From Palaemon carinicauda (Eukaryota; Arthropoda; Malacostraca; Decapoda; Palaemonidae), in NCBI RefSeq assembly GCF_036898095.1, contig NC_090746.1, forward strand, positions 111,975,339 to 112,039,338: 64,000 nucleotides of DNA. The letters run 5' to 3'. Below are positions 11,856 to 23,596 of this stretch, piece after piece. Numbering within the stretch: the first letter of the stretch is position 1; every line of letters begins with the position of its first letter. A program made the position numbers and the translations under genes. Under the pieces are notes generated by a model. That model did not search any database and was not told where the DNA came from. It worked only from the letters and a program-made list of their open reading frames with translations.

Positions 11856-13684
11856 TTAAGGGGGATACGAGCAAAGGCAAAAGTAAATGGTGTAAAAATC
11901 ATTTGGAGACATCGTGGGTGGTCTACGGATGCTGTGCGGCTGTTTTCTATGTAAACCTTTTCTTGGTGTCTCTTCTAGAGAAGCTGCCATTTTATCATAA
12001 GCAGGAGCCTCCTTAATTTCTGCTGTTGTCATAGGGTCCTCATTCCTGTCGCCGCTAGAGAACTTTTCTTGAATAATGTTCACTTGCATGACCTCCAACT
12101 CCATCACGTCATACATCATAAGCTCCTCTTGGTGCTCCTTGAGAAGCTCGTTAATGTTGTCCTCAACAACCACCAGTCCCATGGACCTCCCGAGTTTCAT
12201 AATCTCCTCAACCTCACGTTGTAGAACAGGTTCAGGTTCGTCAAACTTTTTTGGTTTCGGCTAGGCCTATGTTGAATCCCTCGAAGTCTCGTGTGGAGAC
12301 GGCATCAGGCCACAGCCTCTTCCACAAGGAGTTCAACTTGTGCCTCGAAACTTCCTTCCAGGCATTATTGATGAGTCGAAGGCATATGACAATGTCAAGA
12401 TGCTCCTTGCAAAATTCATGCATGGTGAAGTTTTTACTGTCAGTGATTTTGAAACTTCTTGAAGTTTGAAATCACTTGCTGGTTCATGGGCTGGAGGAGA
12501 GGGGTGCTGTTAGGCAGGAGGTAAAGAACCTTGATAAAGGAATACTCCAGAAGGATATCTTCCTTGAGGCCAGGAGGGTGACTCGGGGCATTGTCCAACA
12601 CCAGTAGACATTTTAGAGGGAGGCACTTCTCTTCCAAATATTTTCTGACAGTTGGACCGGAACAGATTTACCCCCCTCGACGAACAAGTCTCTCTTTACC
12701 AAGGCTTTCGCATTTTCACTTTTCCTTTAGTACCTTTTGGGCCTTCAAGGATCGAGGAGTCACCGAATGATACACCACAAGGGACTTAACCTTACAATCC
12801 CCACTGGCATATTCAGAGTGCAAGGGTAAGCCTGTCCTTCAAAGGTTTATGCCCAGGTAGCTTCTTCTCTTCCACTGTGATGTATATCCGACGAGGGATT
12901 TTCTTAAAAAAAAAAAAAAAATTTTCTCATAGGTGAAGACTTGCTGGGGACTGTATTCTTCCTCCCCATGCTGCACCACCGAATGAATGCCAGACCGCCT
13001 CTTGAATTTTTCAAACCACCCCCGTGAATCCCTGAACTTGGGGGTTTCTGCTTCAATGTCCCTTCTCCTGCATCGTCTTTGGCCTGAGGACGCACAAGAT
13101 CACCGTAAATTGCGCAGGCCTTCTGGCAGATTATAATTTCGGTGATCGTGTCTCCAGCGATTCCTTGTCTTTAATCCAAAGGAGAATAAGTCTCTCCATC
13201 TCATCATGGACCTAGCTCCTCTTACTTAAAAAAAACAGTCGCCCTTAGAAGATGATGCTGCTTGGATGGCTTCTTTGTGCTTAAGGATGGTGTCTTTCGT
13301 CGATGGATTTCGACCATATTCCTTAGAGATTACACAGAACCGCATTCCAGCCTCATGCTTCTTGATTATCTCCTGCTTCGTCTCCATAGAAATCATCCTC
13401 TTTCTTTCCTTGAACATCAGCAACATTCTTGGAACCCAGTACTAATAATTTACGAGTTGAATAGCGCTGCCGAAACGAACTAGGTTAGTAGGATCTTATG
13501 GCGGTAACTAACATTAGAGTAGGGAGATAACCAATGGGAGTGCGGGACGGTGGTGACGAGTTTACAGTTTAGCGGCGCGCTAATTTTAAAATTATTCTCG
13601 GCTACTTGGCGGATCTCCTACTGTATCTCGTTTCGTATCATAAATTTTCTTATACGGAAACTTTCATATCAAGAAGTATCACTA
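11856..13684 (-). pseudogene. Tigger/pogo transposase relic 2 (nearly full length, broken)
   Basis: On the minus strand, N- to C-terminus: a CENP-B-like helix-turn-helix start (13426-13226, TKQEIIKKHEAGMRF), a frameshifted middle, a LVLDNAPSHPPGL catalytic block and LLQPMNQQVISNFKK (12637-12440; the third acidic residue is Asn), then the C-terminal region to 11856. The right end near 13684 reads GTATCACTA next to a TA, matching the TIR start (T/C)AGTGATAC of the intact copy. I could not find the left TIR. An A15 run near 12906 breaks the frame. Confidence 0.75.
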
Positions 13685-13686
13685 TA

Positions 13687-14431
13687 TGATAGTACTCTGT
13701 GATAAAAAGTAAACATTTGTGTTCAAGTTAGTGAAACAATGTTTGTATACTTTGCTATAAAGATATTTTGGTTAAGAATAAAGTAATTGAGATATAGGTT
13801 TTTATACACCATGTAAAACTACAATAAAATGTTAGGGAAATAAGAAAACTGCAATTTAGTACTCTTTAGGAACTAGTTTTTCAGTGTTTATCTTTCATTG
13901 GTCCTTACAAAGTAAATTTTTAACTTAGCTTTATTCATTTTGATGTAATTTTCAAGATGAATTGTTATTTTTTCTATTCTAAAAGGCAAAATACAACTGA
14001 AAAGTCATAAGGATAAGATAAGTTAGCGGAAATAAAGTCTATCTATACAGTATTTTATTTTAAAAAAATATTCATATAAAGGTAATGATATACTGTAGAG
14101 TTACTATAGAGTACAGGAATTTCAGCATCACACAGAATTTAGATAAATCGCATCTCAAATTATGTATATGCCAACCATTGGACAGCAGAATTTATAACCA
14201 TAAGTTTTGACAGTATGGATATAATATGTAAATATTGTATGTTTAGAACTATCCCATATTTTTACTTATTGTACAGGTGATTGTTTTCATTTATTGCTTT
14301 AGTCCAATAAGGATATTTTTCACCTCTATTAAATATTTTACTAGCATTTAGGAAACTTTGAACTTAAAGTCCTGTAGGAACGTAATGCATTTGATGTACA
14401 GTAAGTGCTGTTGCAAAATCATTGTAAACTT
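13687..14431. other. AT-rich intron
   Basis: No gene or repeat is recognised apart from short A/T runs and scattered TACTGTA/TACAGTA strings. Confidence 0.45.
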
Positions 14432-14638
14432 TTAGTTGTTCCGGCGTAAATACAAAACCTCCGCTTTTTATAGGGGTATACTTTCGGCGTAGCTAAAAGA
14501 CGAGCCATGATAATTTTTGTGAGGGATAACTACCACATCCACTAGTTAGCGGGTGGGGGGTGTGGGATAGACTGGCTACCCCGCTCACTCACACCTCTTG
14601 GCTGAGTAACCACTTTACTTTATGGCTCGGTAGAGGAC
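14432..14638 (+). repeat. Left inverted terminal repeat, DIRS family 2
   Basis: Aligns as an imperfect inverted repeat with 24751-24961. Shared blocks include TATAGGGGTATA, GAGCCATGATAATTTT, GTGAGGGATAACTACC, GACTGGCTACCCCGCTCACT and GGCTGAGTAACCACTTT. The first bases (TTAGTTGTTCCGG) are mirrored in the internal complementary region, which fixes the left end near 14432. Confidence 0.75.
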
Positions 14639-15384
14639 GCACATGCTGCCTTTCTCTCCCACAAAGACTTGCCTGGATTGTTTTTCCGTTTAGTTTATTT
14701 TTTGTGTGTGTTTTTATATTTTACATATATACCTGTATGCGTGTACAGTATGCATGTACTGTATATATGGAAACATACTTTTATGTTGTTAAATACTTGT
14801 AACTTTAATTACTGTTGACAAACTTGACAACGTATCCGGCGGACTCCCCCATAAGGGAGTTGTCATTATGTTGATACTCCTCCCCTTCCTTGCCGCCCTC
14901 CCCGGCGTGGGTGACTGGCTGTTCCTCAACACTAACGTGTATTTGTTCAGTACTTGAGTTAAAGTTTATCATAGTTTCGCTCCCTTTCGAGGAATTCTCG
15001 TGCAAGTAAGGTGACTAATTCCCCGAATAGTTCATGTTATGCAGCTGAGTGTAATTCATCACAATTTTTATTTCCTTTTCTATAGATAGCAGCGACGTAG
15101 AAAGAAAACAAGGCTTGTTGATGGGAAGCATAGAGTGCTGCCAGGAGGTTCGCCTCCAGGGGTAGAAGAACCTTCCCTTATGAGGGAGTGTTAACCTTCC
15201 CTGGAGTTGGGCTGCTCCCCCTTCCGAGGGAGAGCTTCCCTACTTCAGCCTTTCAGCAACCTTTCCTCTCTCGGGAAGAATTGCTGACAGCTCGACGAGA
15301 TCTGCTTCTGCTATCTCGTCACCGAAGACTGTGCTTCTTCCTCTTGAGCTGGGGAAAGGCAAGTCCAAGGCTTGTTCCTCCTTT

Positions 15385-15800
15385 GGGGGAACTTCTCTCT
15401 CGTTCGCGAGAGAGATTGTTACGCCTATGCTTTTTCCCATAGAGGTGGGAGAAAGCTTGTCATAGGCGATGTCCGCCTTCGCGAGGACCTCCCTCTTTCG
15501 CGAGAGAGATTATTACGCCTACGCTTTTTTCCCATAGAGCTGGGAGAAAGCTTGTCTTAGTGATGTCCTCCTTCGGGAGGACTTCTCTCTCGTTTGCGAA
15601 AGAGATTTCTGTATTACGCCTATGCTTTTTTCCCATAGAGCTGGGAGAAAGCTTGTCTTAGATGATATCCTCCATCGGGAGGACTTTTCTCTCGTTCGTG
15701 AGAGAGATTATTACATCTACGCTTTTTTCTCATAAAGCTGGGAGAAAGCTTGTCTTGGGCGATGTTCTCCTTCGGGAGAACTCTCCTCGTTCGCGAGAGA
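15385..15800 (+). repeat. About 97-bp tandem repeat, four to five units
   Basis: Each unit has a CTCTCTCG-TTCG-CGAGAGAG-type hairpin, then TTACGCCTA(C/T)GCTTTTT, a CCCATAGAGCTGGG segment, AGAAAGCTTGTCTTAG and a GTCCTCC-TTCG-GGAGGAC-type hairpin. Units differ by substitutions and small indels. They lie just upstream of the Ser-rich repeat coding region. Confidence 0.75.
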
Positions 15801-16217
15801 GAACTTATGTTCAGCTTTTGTGTTAGAGCTGCGGGTCGTCAGTCAGGCCTTTAGTCTGGTTCCGACGCCTAGGAGTTTGCTGATCCACCAGGGGCGGTGG
15901 CAGAGCTTTCTCCGAAGCAGGTTTCCCCTTTTGGGGTGGGAACGAGTCTCTCGTTCTCGAGAGAAGACCGCCTTTGGGCACCAATGGTCCCCCTTATGCT
16001 TATGGTTCTCATCCAGGGGTGGAGTGAGAGTTTGTCTTAAGTGATGTTCTCCTATGGGAGATACTTCCCCAGCGGAAGAGGTATCTTTAGAGCAGTATTA
16101 ATCTCCCCCTCGGGCGGAGTCTGCTCAGTGTTCCTCTCCGGAGGATCTTAGGGGGGAAGGTTGTTGTGACCCCTCAACATCCTGGACGTTCTCCTCGTGC
16201 AGTGAGGTGACGTCTTT

Positions 16218-17892
16218 TTGAACCAGCTGGTTCTCCTCGCGGTGATCATGAGCCTTTGGGCTCTCCTTATGTTGATCCTGCGGGTTCTCATGACCTTAGG
16301 AGTCCTTCGGGCCTCCGTCGCACTGAACTTTCGAGTTCACACGACTTGGAACCTGAGTTTCAGTTACGCTGAGCCTTCGGGCTCTCGTAACAATGCTTAC
16401 GCTGGTCCTTCGAGCTTTTGTACCATCAGTCACGCTGACCCTTTGATGTCTTGTGAAAAGGAAACTTCGGTTTCCCGTTGCGCTATCCCTTCGGGGTCTC
16501 GCAACACAGGTTGTGTTTAACCTTTGAGCTTTTGTGCCTCTAGTCATGCTGACACTTCGGTATCTTGTGACAGGGAAACTTCGGTTTCCCGTTGCTCTGA
16601 CCCTTCGGGGTCTCGCAACACTGAATACGCTGAACCTTTGGATTCTCGTGGCCCTCGTCATCAAGAGTCTTACTCTTATGACAGAGAGTTTTCAGACTCG
16701 TCGTGTAGAGCGTTCACGCTCGCACTTCCTGCGCTACACTGAACCTCTGGGTTATCGTAGCAGGGAGTTTTCTTCTAATCGCGCGACCTCTAGGGGTTCA
16801 CGCGATCACGCTGAACCTTCTGGTTCTCTGGAAACAAGTCACCAAGAGTTTTACTCTTATGACATAGAGACTTCGGACTCGTAGCGCAGAGCGTTCGCGT
16901 GCGCGCAACCAACCCTACACGTGCAACCAACACTACTCGAGTGACCATCTTCATCAAGAGTTTTACTCTAATGACAGAGAGTCTTCGGACTCTCTATTAG
17001 TGCTACATGCTTGACAATCGTCATCAAGAGTGTTACTTTAATGACAGAGAGTCTTCGGACCCTCGTCGCGCGAAGTGTTCGCTCGTGCATGACCATCTCG
17101 GTGCTCACGACCGCCGTCATCAAGAGTTTAACTTTTATGACAGAGAGTCTTCTGACGCTTGCCACGCGATCAGCGCTAAGAGCACGACCATCGTCATCAA
17201 GAGTTTCACTCTTATGACAGTCTTCAGGCTTTCGTTGCGCGCGACTCAAGCTCTGCGTGTGACCATCGTCATGAAGAGTTTCACTCTTATGTCAGAGAGT
17301 CTTCGGACTCTTAATTACACAAAGTGTCCGCGCATGCGCGACCATCTCTACGTGCGTGACCATCGTCATCAAGTTATAATCTTATGACAGAGAGTCTTCA
17401 GACTATCGTCGCGCAAGTGTTTCTCGCACGTGCACAATTAGCGCTATGTGCGTGACCAACCCTACGCGCACGACCATCGTCATCAAGAGTTTTACTTTTA
17501 TGACAGAGTACTCGGACTCTTGTCGCGCGGAGTGTTCACGCCCGCGATCATCTTGGTGCATGACAGCAACTCTACGCATGCACAATCAGCGCTATGTTGA
17601 ATCTTCAGGCTCGCATAGCCCACTTAATGTTTTCCATCGCCTCAGAGATAGCAGTCGTCCACGTGACAATGCCCAGACTCTATCCCTAAGGGTAGGCCTG
17701 TGCCGCTCTTGCCTGCCGGGAAGCCTCCCACAGGTAAGAAGGTTCAGAAACCTGCTGAGGTTCCAAAACCCTGAGGGATGCCTGCTGCCTAGGGGTTTCC
17801 GTCTCCCTACAGATAACTATGACATAGTTCCGTTGGGTTCTGGTCTCGTGAACCCCGGTGGGTTCATGCAACACGATTCTTGAAGATTCCAT
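16218..17892 (+). pseudogene. Ser/Arg-rich repetitive gag-like ORF relic (DIRS family 2)
   Basis: The frame containing 16218, 16524 and 17007 carries repeated short peptides: EPSGSR, ETSVSR, DPSGSR and RHQEFxFYDRESSD. Stops interrupt it (for example TAA at 16518-16520), and the last part (17446-17883) is in another frame. Its position, upstream of RT relics and after the left terminus, suggests the first (gag-like) ORF of the element, but no Cys motif like that of copy A is seen. Function of the repeats is unknown. Confidence 0.55.
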
Positions 17893-18020
17893 CTGAAATC
17901 AGCGACAGAGTTCCTGCAGGTTCTCGTCACAACATCCCTTAGGGTCGCGCGAAATAGATTCACGATCCCTTAGGGTCGTGAGAAAGGAATTCATGAAATA
18001 AATTCTGAACCCCTAGGTTC

Positions 18021-20330
18021 TCGTCGCGTCAAATTGCGGGAAGAGTTTTTTCTGAAAACTCTATGGTCGACCTCCCCCCCTCCCCACGGGATGGGTCTTC
18101 CAAAAGCGTGACTTAATACATCACTACACTCCCAGCTGATTACTATGTCAGCTTGGCTGATCATGCCAGCACCGATCCTTTCGTTTTTGAACGAACCACC
18201 GTAATCTTCCCTCCACCCTCCCACTTCAAGTGGTTAGGTTAGCAGGCGGCTTGTGATCCCTTCTCGTCATCAAGAAACCCTCAACTGCCGGGACGGAAAT
18301 TAGCGGGGATTGAAAAATTCTTTACGTTCCAGTTCAATTCCCTTGGCAGGCCTTGCCTGAATTAGACGGTTCGATGGCAACTCCTTCAGGTAAGCAGTCG
18401 ATGGCAATCTATGTCTGGTCCTTTTAAAGCAAACCCCCACATACGAGATTTCACCCTTTTCGGGTAACTCATTCCTGAGAAGTTTTACAGAACTTCAACT
18501 GGTGTTGTTAAAACTTCATAAGGGCTGTAAGCCTTCCCAGAGCATGCGCTCTATCCAAGACAAAACCATAAGGTTATTGTCACAAACTCGGGTTCTACCG
18601 TTTGATTAAGTCAGCCACTCCTGTCATTGTACCTCGAGTACAACAACTTACCGTTTTACACGATAGGCTTCTGAGACTTTTTATTCTACCCTTACAGGGT
18701 TATTGTCTCAAACGATTAATCCTGAAGGAGCAGTGTTAACTTATATTTTAGAACGAGAGCAACATCGTGGGCAGCTTTTCATTACGTTTACGAACTTTTC
18801 AAACCCCGCCCACAGGGAACCAGACATCCTTGTCTGTGTATGAACGCTGGCTAGCCCCTCCCATAAAGAGGGGCAAACCAAAGGAGAAACAATCGCTTTT
18901 ATAACTGTATATTTTCTTTGAGAACGTGCGCTCTCATCAAAAAATTATTACAGCTAGTCAACGATCAAAAATTCCTTGGGCAATAATGTTGCAATTCGTC
19001 GCATATACATTATTCATGTAACCGGATTTGTTGCAAACGTTTCCTGGAGGCAGAGATTACGCATGCGCTAGCACAGACGGTCAAGTACATTTGCGTGCAA
19101 GCAAGCTTTCTGCCAATAAGGGCTATATACATCCTGCAATTAGAACTCCGTTCTATTAAGTTGTAAAGCTATTTCCCTTACTGAAACCAGGTTATACCGT
19201 ACATTACTTGGCTGCCTTCCTGTAACCGGACATATGGCATTTGCGTTCTGCCTTCTTATAGGCATTTTTTCCTTTCTCCCGATCAGAAGTCTTAGTCTCC
19301 TACAATGACTTTGTCCGGGAACTATATAAATGCTAGTTTACCGATCAGAGACGGAGAAGTACGAACGTTTTCGTCCCAACTGAGTTCCAGACACGACTTT
19401 AAGTCGAGCTACGCATGTATGCTTGTCATGCTCACAGTTTGGTGTTACTACTCCGTAGTAGACTTATACTTATTACCCATCCAACAATAAATTGAAGATA
19501 CATCTCAATTTCCTCTTGGGGTTGGTTGGATCGTTCAGTAATTACCGTACAGTCTCCTGTCCGCAAGGTGATCTCTATGGAGATTCGCTCTTATAATATA
19601 AGCTGTACTGATTAACTGGTTTACCGTTTGGTATCGGTCATATTCGGCCAACCACACTAGATTGGTGGTAGTTGGAGGGAGGACAGGCTGTTCCCCTTCA
19701 TTGCTAGAACGTGCAAATAGTTGCACGTCTCGACATCACCTCGAGATGTGTTTATTGCCATGCAATATACCCCCCCCCCTTTCGCTGGACGAACTGCGGA
19801 TGGTGGGTGGCAGACGAGAGCTTCTGCAAAGAGGCCTATCTTCTTGTCTCCCCTCGGGATCTGATGCTCTTTAATGCAACAAAAGGGGGGGGGGCATATA
19901 CCGCACCATTCCATCCTCGTCCGATGGCCTGATTCAGAAAGGTACCAGCATTCACCTCTCTTAGAGAACCATCTAGCAGTAGGAAACCTCAGATGGACAG
20001 AGGACAACTAGGTGCCCCCATCCGCTCGCGTCATTCCTGGTACAGGAATGTGCTTGCAGATAATCTGAACAGGACCACTCGGATAGTGGGCTCCTAGTGT
20101 CTCTGAATCATCTTGTATCCAACAAAGTCTTAACTTTGTGAGGTCCCCGACTGTGGTCATGCTTGGAATGGCCCTGAACTTCTGGCTCCCGCCCAACCAT
20201 TCGCCATTCCTGGAACACCAGGCCCTTTGAACAAGGTGTATCCCAAGATCGGTGGGGCAGCTTAGAGGTGTGTCATTTTTCTCCCATTTGGTCTGGTGAG
20301 AAAGTCCTCAGCCAAGTCAGGATGAGAAAG
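18021..20330. other. Unresolved interior of DIRS family 2 element
   Basis: By position this should hold the end of gag and the RT domain, but I could not find an RT core (no LDLKDAY or YLDD equivalent). Frames are short and interrupted, with C and G homopolymers near 19771-19779 and 19886-19895. It may be deleted, heavily mutated or carry another insertion. Confidence 0.4.
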
Positions 20331-20885
20331 ATCTTGTCAATAGCTCCAATAGCTTCGCTATGGCATCACACAGAATGGTTCCCTGACCTTTTGCAGTTCC
20401 CGATGGAGTTCCGAGGGATCTTCCTCCACGACACGATCTTCCAAGCAGCCACATGCTAACACTTTCCAAAGCCATAGCCTTGCTTCGACTTCACGCCTGG
20501 GATAGTCCTACACCTCCCCTATCAAAGAGGCCTTTCGCAACGAGTTGTGGAAAAGAGGTCTAGGCACCTCAGACACTTTTCAGTGTCGGTCTTCCAGGCG
20601 AAGTTTACGGTCCTTTGTGACTGATGTTGTGGAAGGGGATTCTCTCCCATCGATGCCTTTACTTATACAAAGATGTGATAACTTGTCCCCCGTCGGATCT
20701 CAACCTCCTCCTGGGAACGTGGTTCGGGTCCTTCATTCCCCGAAGGCCCCTCTCTACGAACCTTTATGCCAGGCAGCAGATCGCTTCTTTACGTGGAAGA
20801 CGGCCCTTTCTACTCACTTGGGCTTTGACCAAGAGAGTTAGTTTGTTGTGTGATCCATCTTCTGATGTCTCCTACTCTAGGAGAC
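20330..20885 (+). pseudogene. RNase H tail and N-terminal part of tyrosine recombinase (DIRS family 2 relic)
   Basis: The translation near 20360 gives WHHTEWFPDLLQF, aligning with WPAREWFTEVLQWL at the end of the RT-RNase H protein of copy A. Further on, DLNLLLGT...LYEPLCQA...FLLTWALTKRVS (about 20695-20845, crossing frames) aligns with the region around the first catalytic Arg. The recombinase is interrupted at the 11-bp repeat 20875-20885 by the nested LINE and resumes after 23607. Confidence 0.6.
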
Positions 20886-23596
20886 ATACATACATACATA
20901 TACATATACCAAAGGCACTTCCCCCATTTTTGGGGGGTAGCCGACATCAACAAGAAACGAAACAAAAAAGGGGACCCCTACTCCCTACGTTCCTCCAGCC
21001 TAACCAGGGACTCAGCCAAGTTCAGCTGGTACTGCTAGGGTGCCACAGCCCAACCTCCCACATTTCCACCACAGATGAAGCTTCATACTGCTGAGTCCCC
21101 TACTGCTGCTACCTCCGCGGTCATCTAAGGCACCGGAGGAAGCAGCAGGGCCTACTGGAACTGCGTCACAATCGCTCGCCATTCATTCCTATTTCTAGCA
21201 CGCTCTCTTGCCTCTCTCACATCTATCCTCCTATCACCCAGAGCTTTCTTCACACCATCCATCCACCCAAACCTTGGCCTTCCTCTTGTACTTCTCCCAT
21301 CAACTCTGGCATTCATCACCTTCTTTAGCAGACAGCCATTCTCCATTCTCTCAACATGGCCAAACCACCTCAACACATTCATATCCACTCTAGCCGCTAA
21401 CTCATTTCTTACACCCGTTCTCACCCTCACCACTTCGTTCCTGACCCTATCTATTCGAGATACACCAGCCATACTCCTCAGACACTTCATCTCAAACACA
21501 CTCAATTTCTGTCTCTCCATCACTTTCATTCCCCACAACTCCGATCCATACATCACAGTTGGTACAATCACTTTCTCATATAGAACTCTCTTTACATTCA
21601 TGCCCAACCCTCTATTTTTTACTACTCCCTTAACTGCCCCCAACACTTTGCAACCTTCATTGACTCTCTGACGTACATCTGCTTCCACTCCACCATTTGC
21701 TGCAACAACAGACCCCAAGTACTTAAATTGATCCACCTCCTCAAGTAACTCTCCATTCAACATGACATTCAACCTTGCACCACCTTCCCTTCTCGTACAT
21801 CTCATAACCTTACTCTTACCCACATTAACTCTCAACTTCCTTCTCTCACACACCCTTCCAAATTCTGTCACTAGTCGGTCAAGCTTCTCTTCTGTGTCTG
21901 CTACCAGTACAGTATCATCCGCAAACAACAACTGATTTACCTCCCATTCATGATCATTCTCGTCTACCAGTTTTAATCCTTGTCCAAGCACTCGAGCATT
22001 CACCTCTCTCACCACTCCATCAACATACAAGTTAAACAACCACGGCGACATCACACATCCCTGTCTCAGCCCCACTCTCACCGGAAACCAATCGCTCACT
22101 TCATTTCCTATTCTAACACATGCTTTACTACCTTTGTAGAAACTTTTCACTGCTTGCAACAACCTTCCACCAACTCCATATAACCTCATCACATTCCACA
22201 TTGCTTCCCTATCAACTCTATCATATGCTTTCTCCAGATCCATAAACGCAACATACACCTCCTTACCTTTTGCTAAATATTTCTCGCATATCTGCCTAAC
22301 TGTAAAAATCTGATTCATACAACCCCCACCTCTTCTAAAACCACCCTGTACTTCCAAGATTGCATTCTCTGTTTTATCCTTAATCCTATTAATCAGTACT
22401 CTACCATACACTTTTCCAACTACACTCAACAAACTAATACCTCTTGAATTACAACACTCATGCACATCTCCCTTACCCTTATATAGTGGTACAATACATG
22501 CACAGACCCAATCTACTGGTACCATTGACAACACAAAACACACATTAAACAATCTCACCAACCATTCAATAACAGTCACACCCCCTTCCTTCAACATCTC
22601 AGCTTTCACACCATCCATACCAGATGCTTTTCCTACTCTCGTTTCATCTAGTGCTCTCCTCACTTCCTCTATTGTAATCTCTCTCTCATTCTCATCTCCC
22701 ATCACTGGCACCTCAACACCTGGAACAGCAATTATATCTGCCTCCCTATCATCCTCAACATTCAGCAAACTTTCAAAATATTCCGCCCACCTTTTCCTTG
22801 CCTCCTCTCCTTTTAACAACCTTCCATTTCCATCTTTTACTGTCTCTTCAATTCTTGCGCCAGCCTTTCTTACTCTCTTCACTTCTTTCCAAAACTTCTT
22901 CTTATTCTCTTCATATGACTGACCCAGTCCCTGACCCCACCTCAGGTCAGCTGCCCTCTTTGCCTCACGTACCTTGCGCTTTACTTCCACCTTTTTCTCT
23001 CTATATTTTTCATACTTCTCTATACTATTACTCTGCAGCCATTCTTCAAAAGCCCTCTTTTTCTCTTCCACTTTTACCTTCACTCCTTCATTCCACCATT
23101 CACTGCCCTTCCTCATGCTGCCTCCAACAACCTTCTTGCCACATACATCACTTGCAATCCCAACAAAATTTTCTTTTGCTAACTTCCACTCCTCTAAATT
23201 ACCAGTTTCTCTTACTCTCACCTCGTCATATGCCATTTTCAACCTTTCCTGATATTTACTTTTTACCTCAGGTTTTATTAGCTCTTCAACCCTCACTAGC
23301 TCCCTTTTGCATCCACCTACTCTATTCCCCCACTCTTTTGCTACAACCAATTTTCCTTCCACCAAAAAATGATCAGACATACCGTTAGCCATACCCCTAA
23401 ACACGTGCACGTCTTTCAATCTTCCAAACATTCTTTTAGTTATCAACACATAATCCATTAATGCCCTTTCTACTACTCTTCCATTTGCCACTCTTACCCA
23501 TGTATACTTATTTTTATCTTTCTTTTTAAAAAAGCTAGCACTTATTACCATCTCTTGTTCAACACACATATCTACCAGTCTCTCACCATTCTCATT
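20886..23596 (-). mobile_element. 5'-truncated RTE-like LINE with 11-bp target duplication
   Basis: The element is flanked by the same 11 bases, CTCTAGGAGAC, at 20875-20885 and 23597-23607. Its 3' end, at the low-coordinate side, finishes in a TATG/TGTA-type short repeat (20886-20912), as in many RTE-like LINEs. The 5' end is truncated within the endonuclease domain. It sits in the recombinase of the family 2 DIRS element, so it is younger than that element. Confidence 0.85.
21152..23596 (-). CDS. LINE endonuclease (C-terminal part) and reverse transcriptase
   Basis: A long uninterrupted minus-strand frame. It begins inside the endonuclease domain (WVRV...ALMDYVLI...SDHFLVEG), passes through a linker, then gives the RT with FMDLEKAYDRVDREAMW (first catalytic Asp), GLRQGCVMSPWLFNLYVDG, LLFADDTVLVADTEEKL (catalytic ADD) and NVGKSKVM, and ends in a C-terminal region with WFGHVERM. 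The open frame extends past the LINE into host sequence (to 23650), so its first residues are not LINE-derived. Lack of stops suggests a recent insertion. The clade is given as RTE-like from overall look; phylogeny would decide. Confidence 0.85.
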   Translation of the reverse strand, partial: NENGERLVDMCVEQEMVISASFFKKKDKNKYTWVRVANGRVVERALMDYVLITKRMFGRLKDVHVFRGMANGMSDHFLVEGKLVVAKEWGNRVGGCKRELVRVEELIKPEVKSKYQERLKMAYDEVRVRETGNLEEWKLAKENFVGIASDVCGKKVVGGSMRKGSEWWNEGVKVKVEEKKRAFEEWLQSNSIEKYEKYREKKVEVKRKVREAKRAADLRWGQGLGQSYEENKKKFWKEVKRVRKAGARIEETVKDGNGRLLKGEEARKRWAEYFESLLNVEDDREADIIAVPGVEVPVMGDENEREITIEEVRRALDETRVGKASGMDGVKAEMLKEGGVTVIEWLVRLFNVCFVLSMVPVDWVCACIVPLYKGKGDVHECCNSRGISLLSVVGKVYGRVLINRIKDKTENAILEVQGGFRRGGGCMNQIFTVRQICEKYLAKGKEVYVAFMDLEKAYDRVDREAMWNVMRLYGVGGRLLQAVKSFYKGSKACVRIGNEVSDWFPVRVGLRQGCVMSPWLFNLYVDGVVREVNARVLGQGLKLVDENDHEWEVNQLLFADDTVLVADTEEKLDRLVTEFGRVCERRKLRVNVGKSKVMRCTRREGGARLNVMLNGELLEEVDQFKYLGSVVAANGGVEADVRQRVNEGCKVLGAVKGVVKNRGLGMNVKRVLYEKVIVPTVMYGSELWGMKVMERQKLSVFEMKCLRSMAGVSRIDRVRNEVVRVRTGVRNELAARVDMNVLRWFGHVERMENGCLLKKVMNARVDGRSTRGRPRFGWMDGVKKALGDRRIDVREARERARNRNEWRAIVTQFQ

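Larger units (their letters stand above)
15144..18020 (+). repeat. Array of short hairpins with TTCG-type loops
   Basis: A dense series of short inverted repeats, most around a TTCG loop. Examples: 15395-15414 (8-bp stem CTCTCTCG), 15565-15582 (7 bp, GTCCTCC), 15764-15781 (7 bp, GTTCTCC), 16324-16339 (6 bp, TGAACT), 16371-16384 (GAGCC), 16460-16475 (GGAAAC), 16573-16590 (7 bp, GGGAAAC), 16599-16612 (GACCC), 16976-16995 (8 bp, AGAGAGTC) and 17296-17311 (AGAGTC). Others use TTTG, TTCT or CCTA loops (16250-16263, 16813-16826 and about 18007-18020). Stem sequences differ while pairing is kept. The region lies in the gag-like part of the element, and each hairpin also encodes a short Ser-centred peptide. 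Confidence 0.8.

Noticed and set aside
16296..16664. Arg/Thr-rich minus-strand ORF opposite the Ser-rich repeats
   Set aside because: Mirror of the hairpin-rich repeats, whose self-complementarity makes both strands look alike; no independent evidence.
22798..23388. 196-residue plus-strand ORF opposite the LINE
   Set aside because: Antisense shadow of the LINE coding frame, Leu/Ser/Phe-rich as expected from the complement of Lys/Glu-rich codons.
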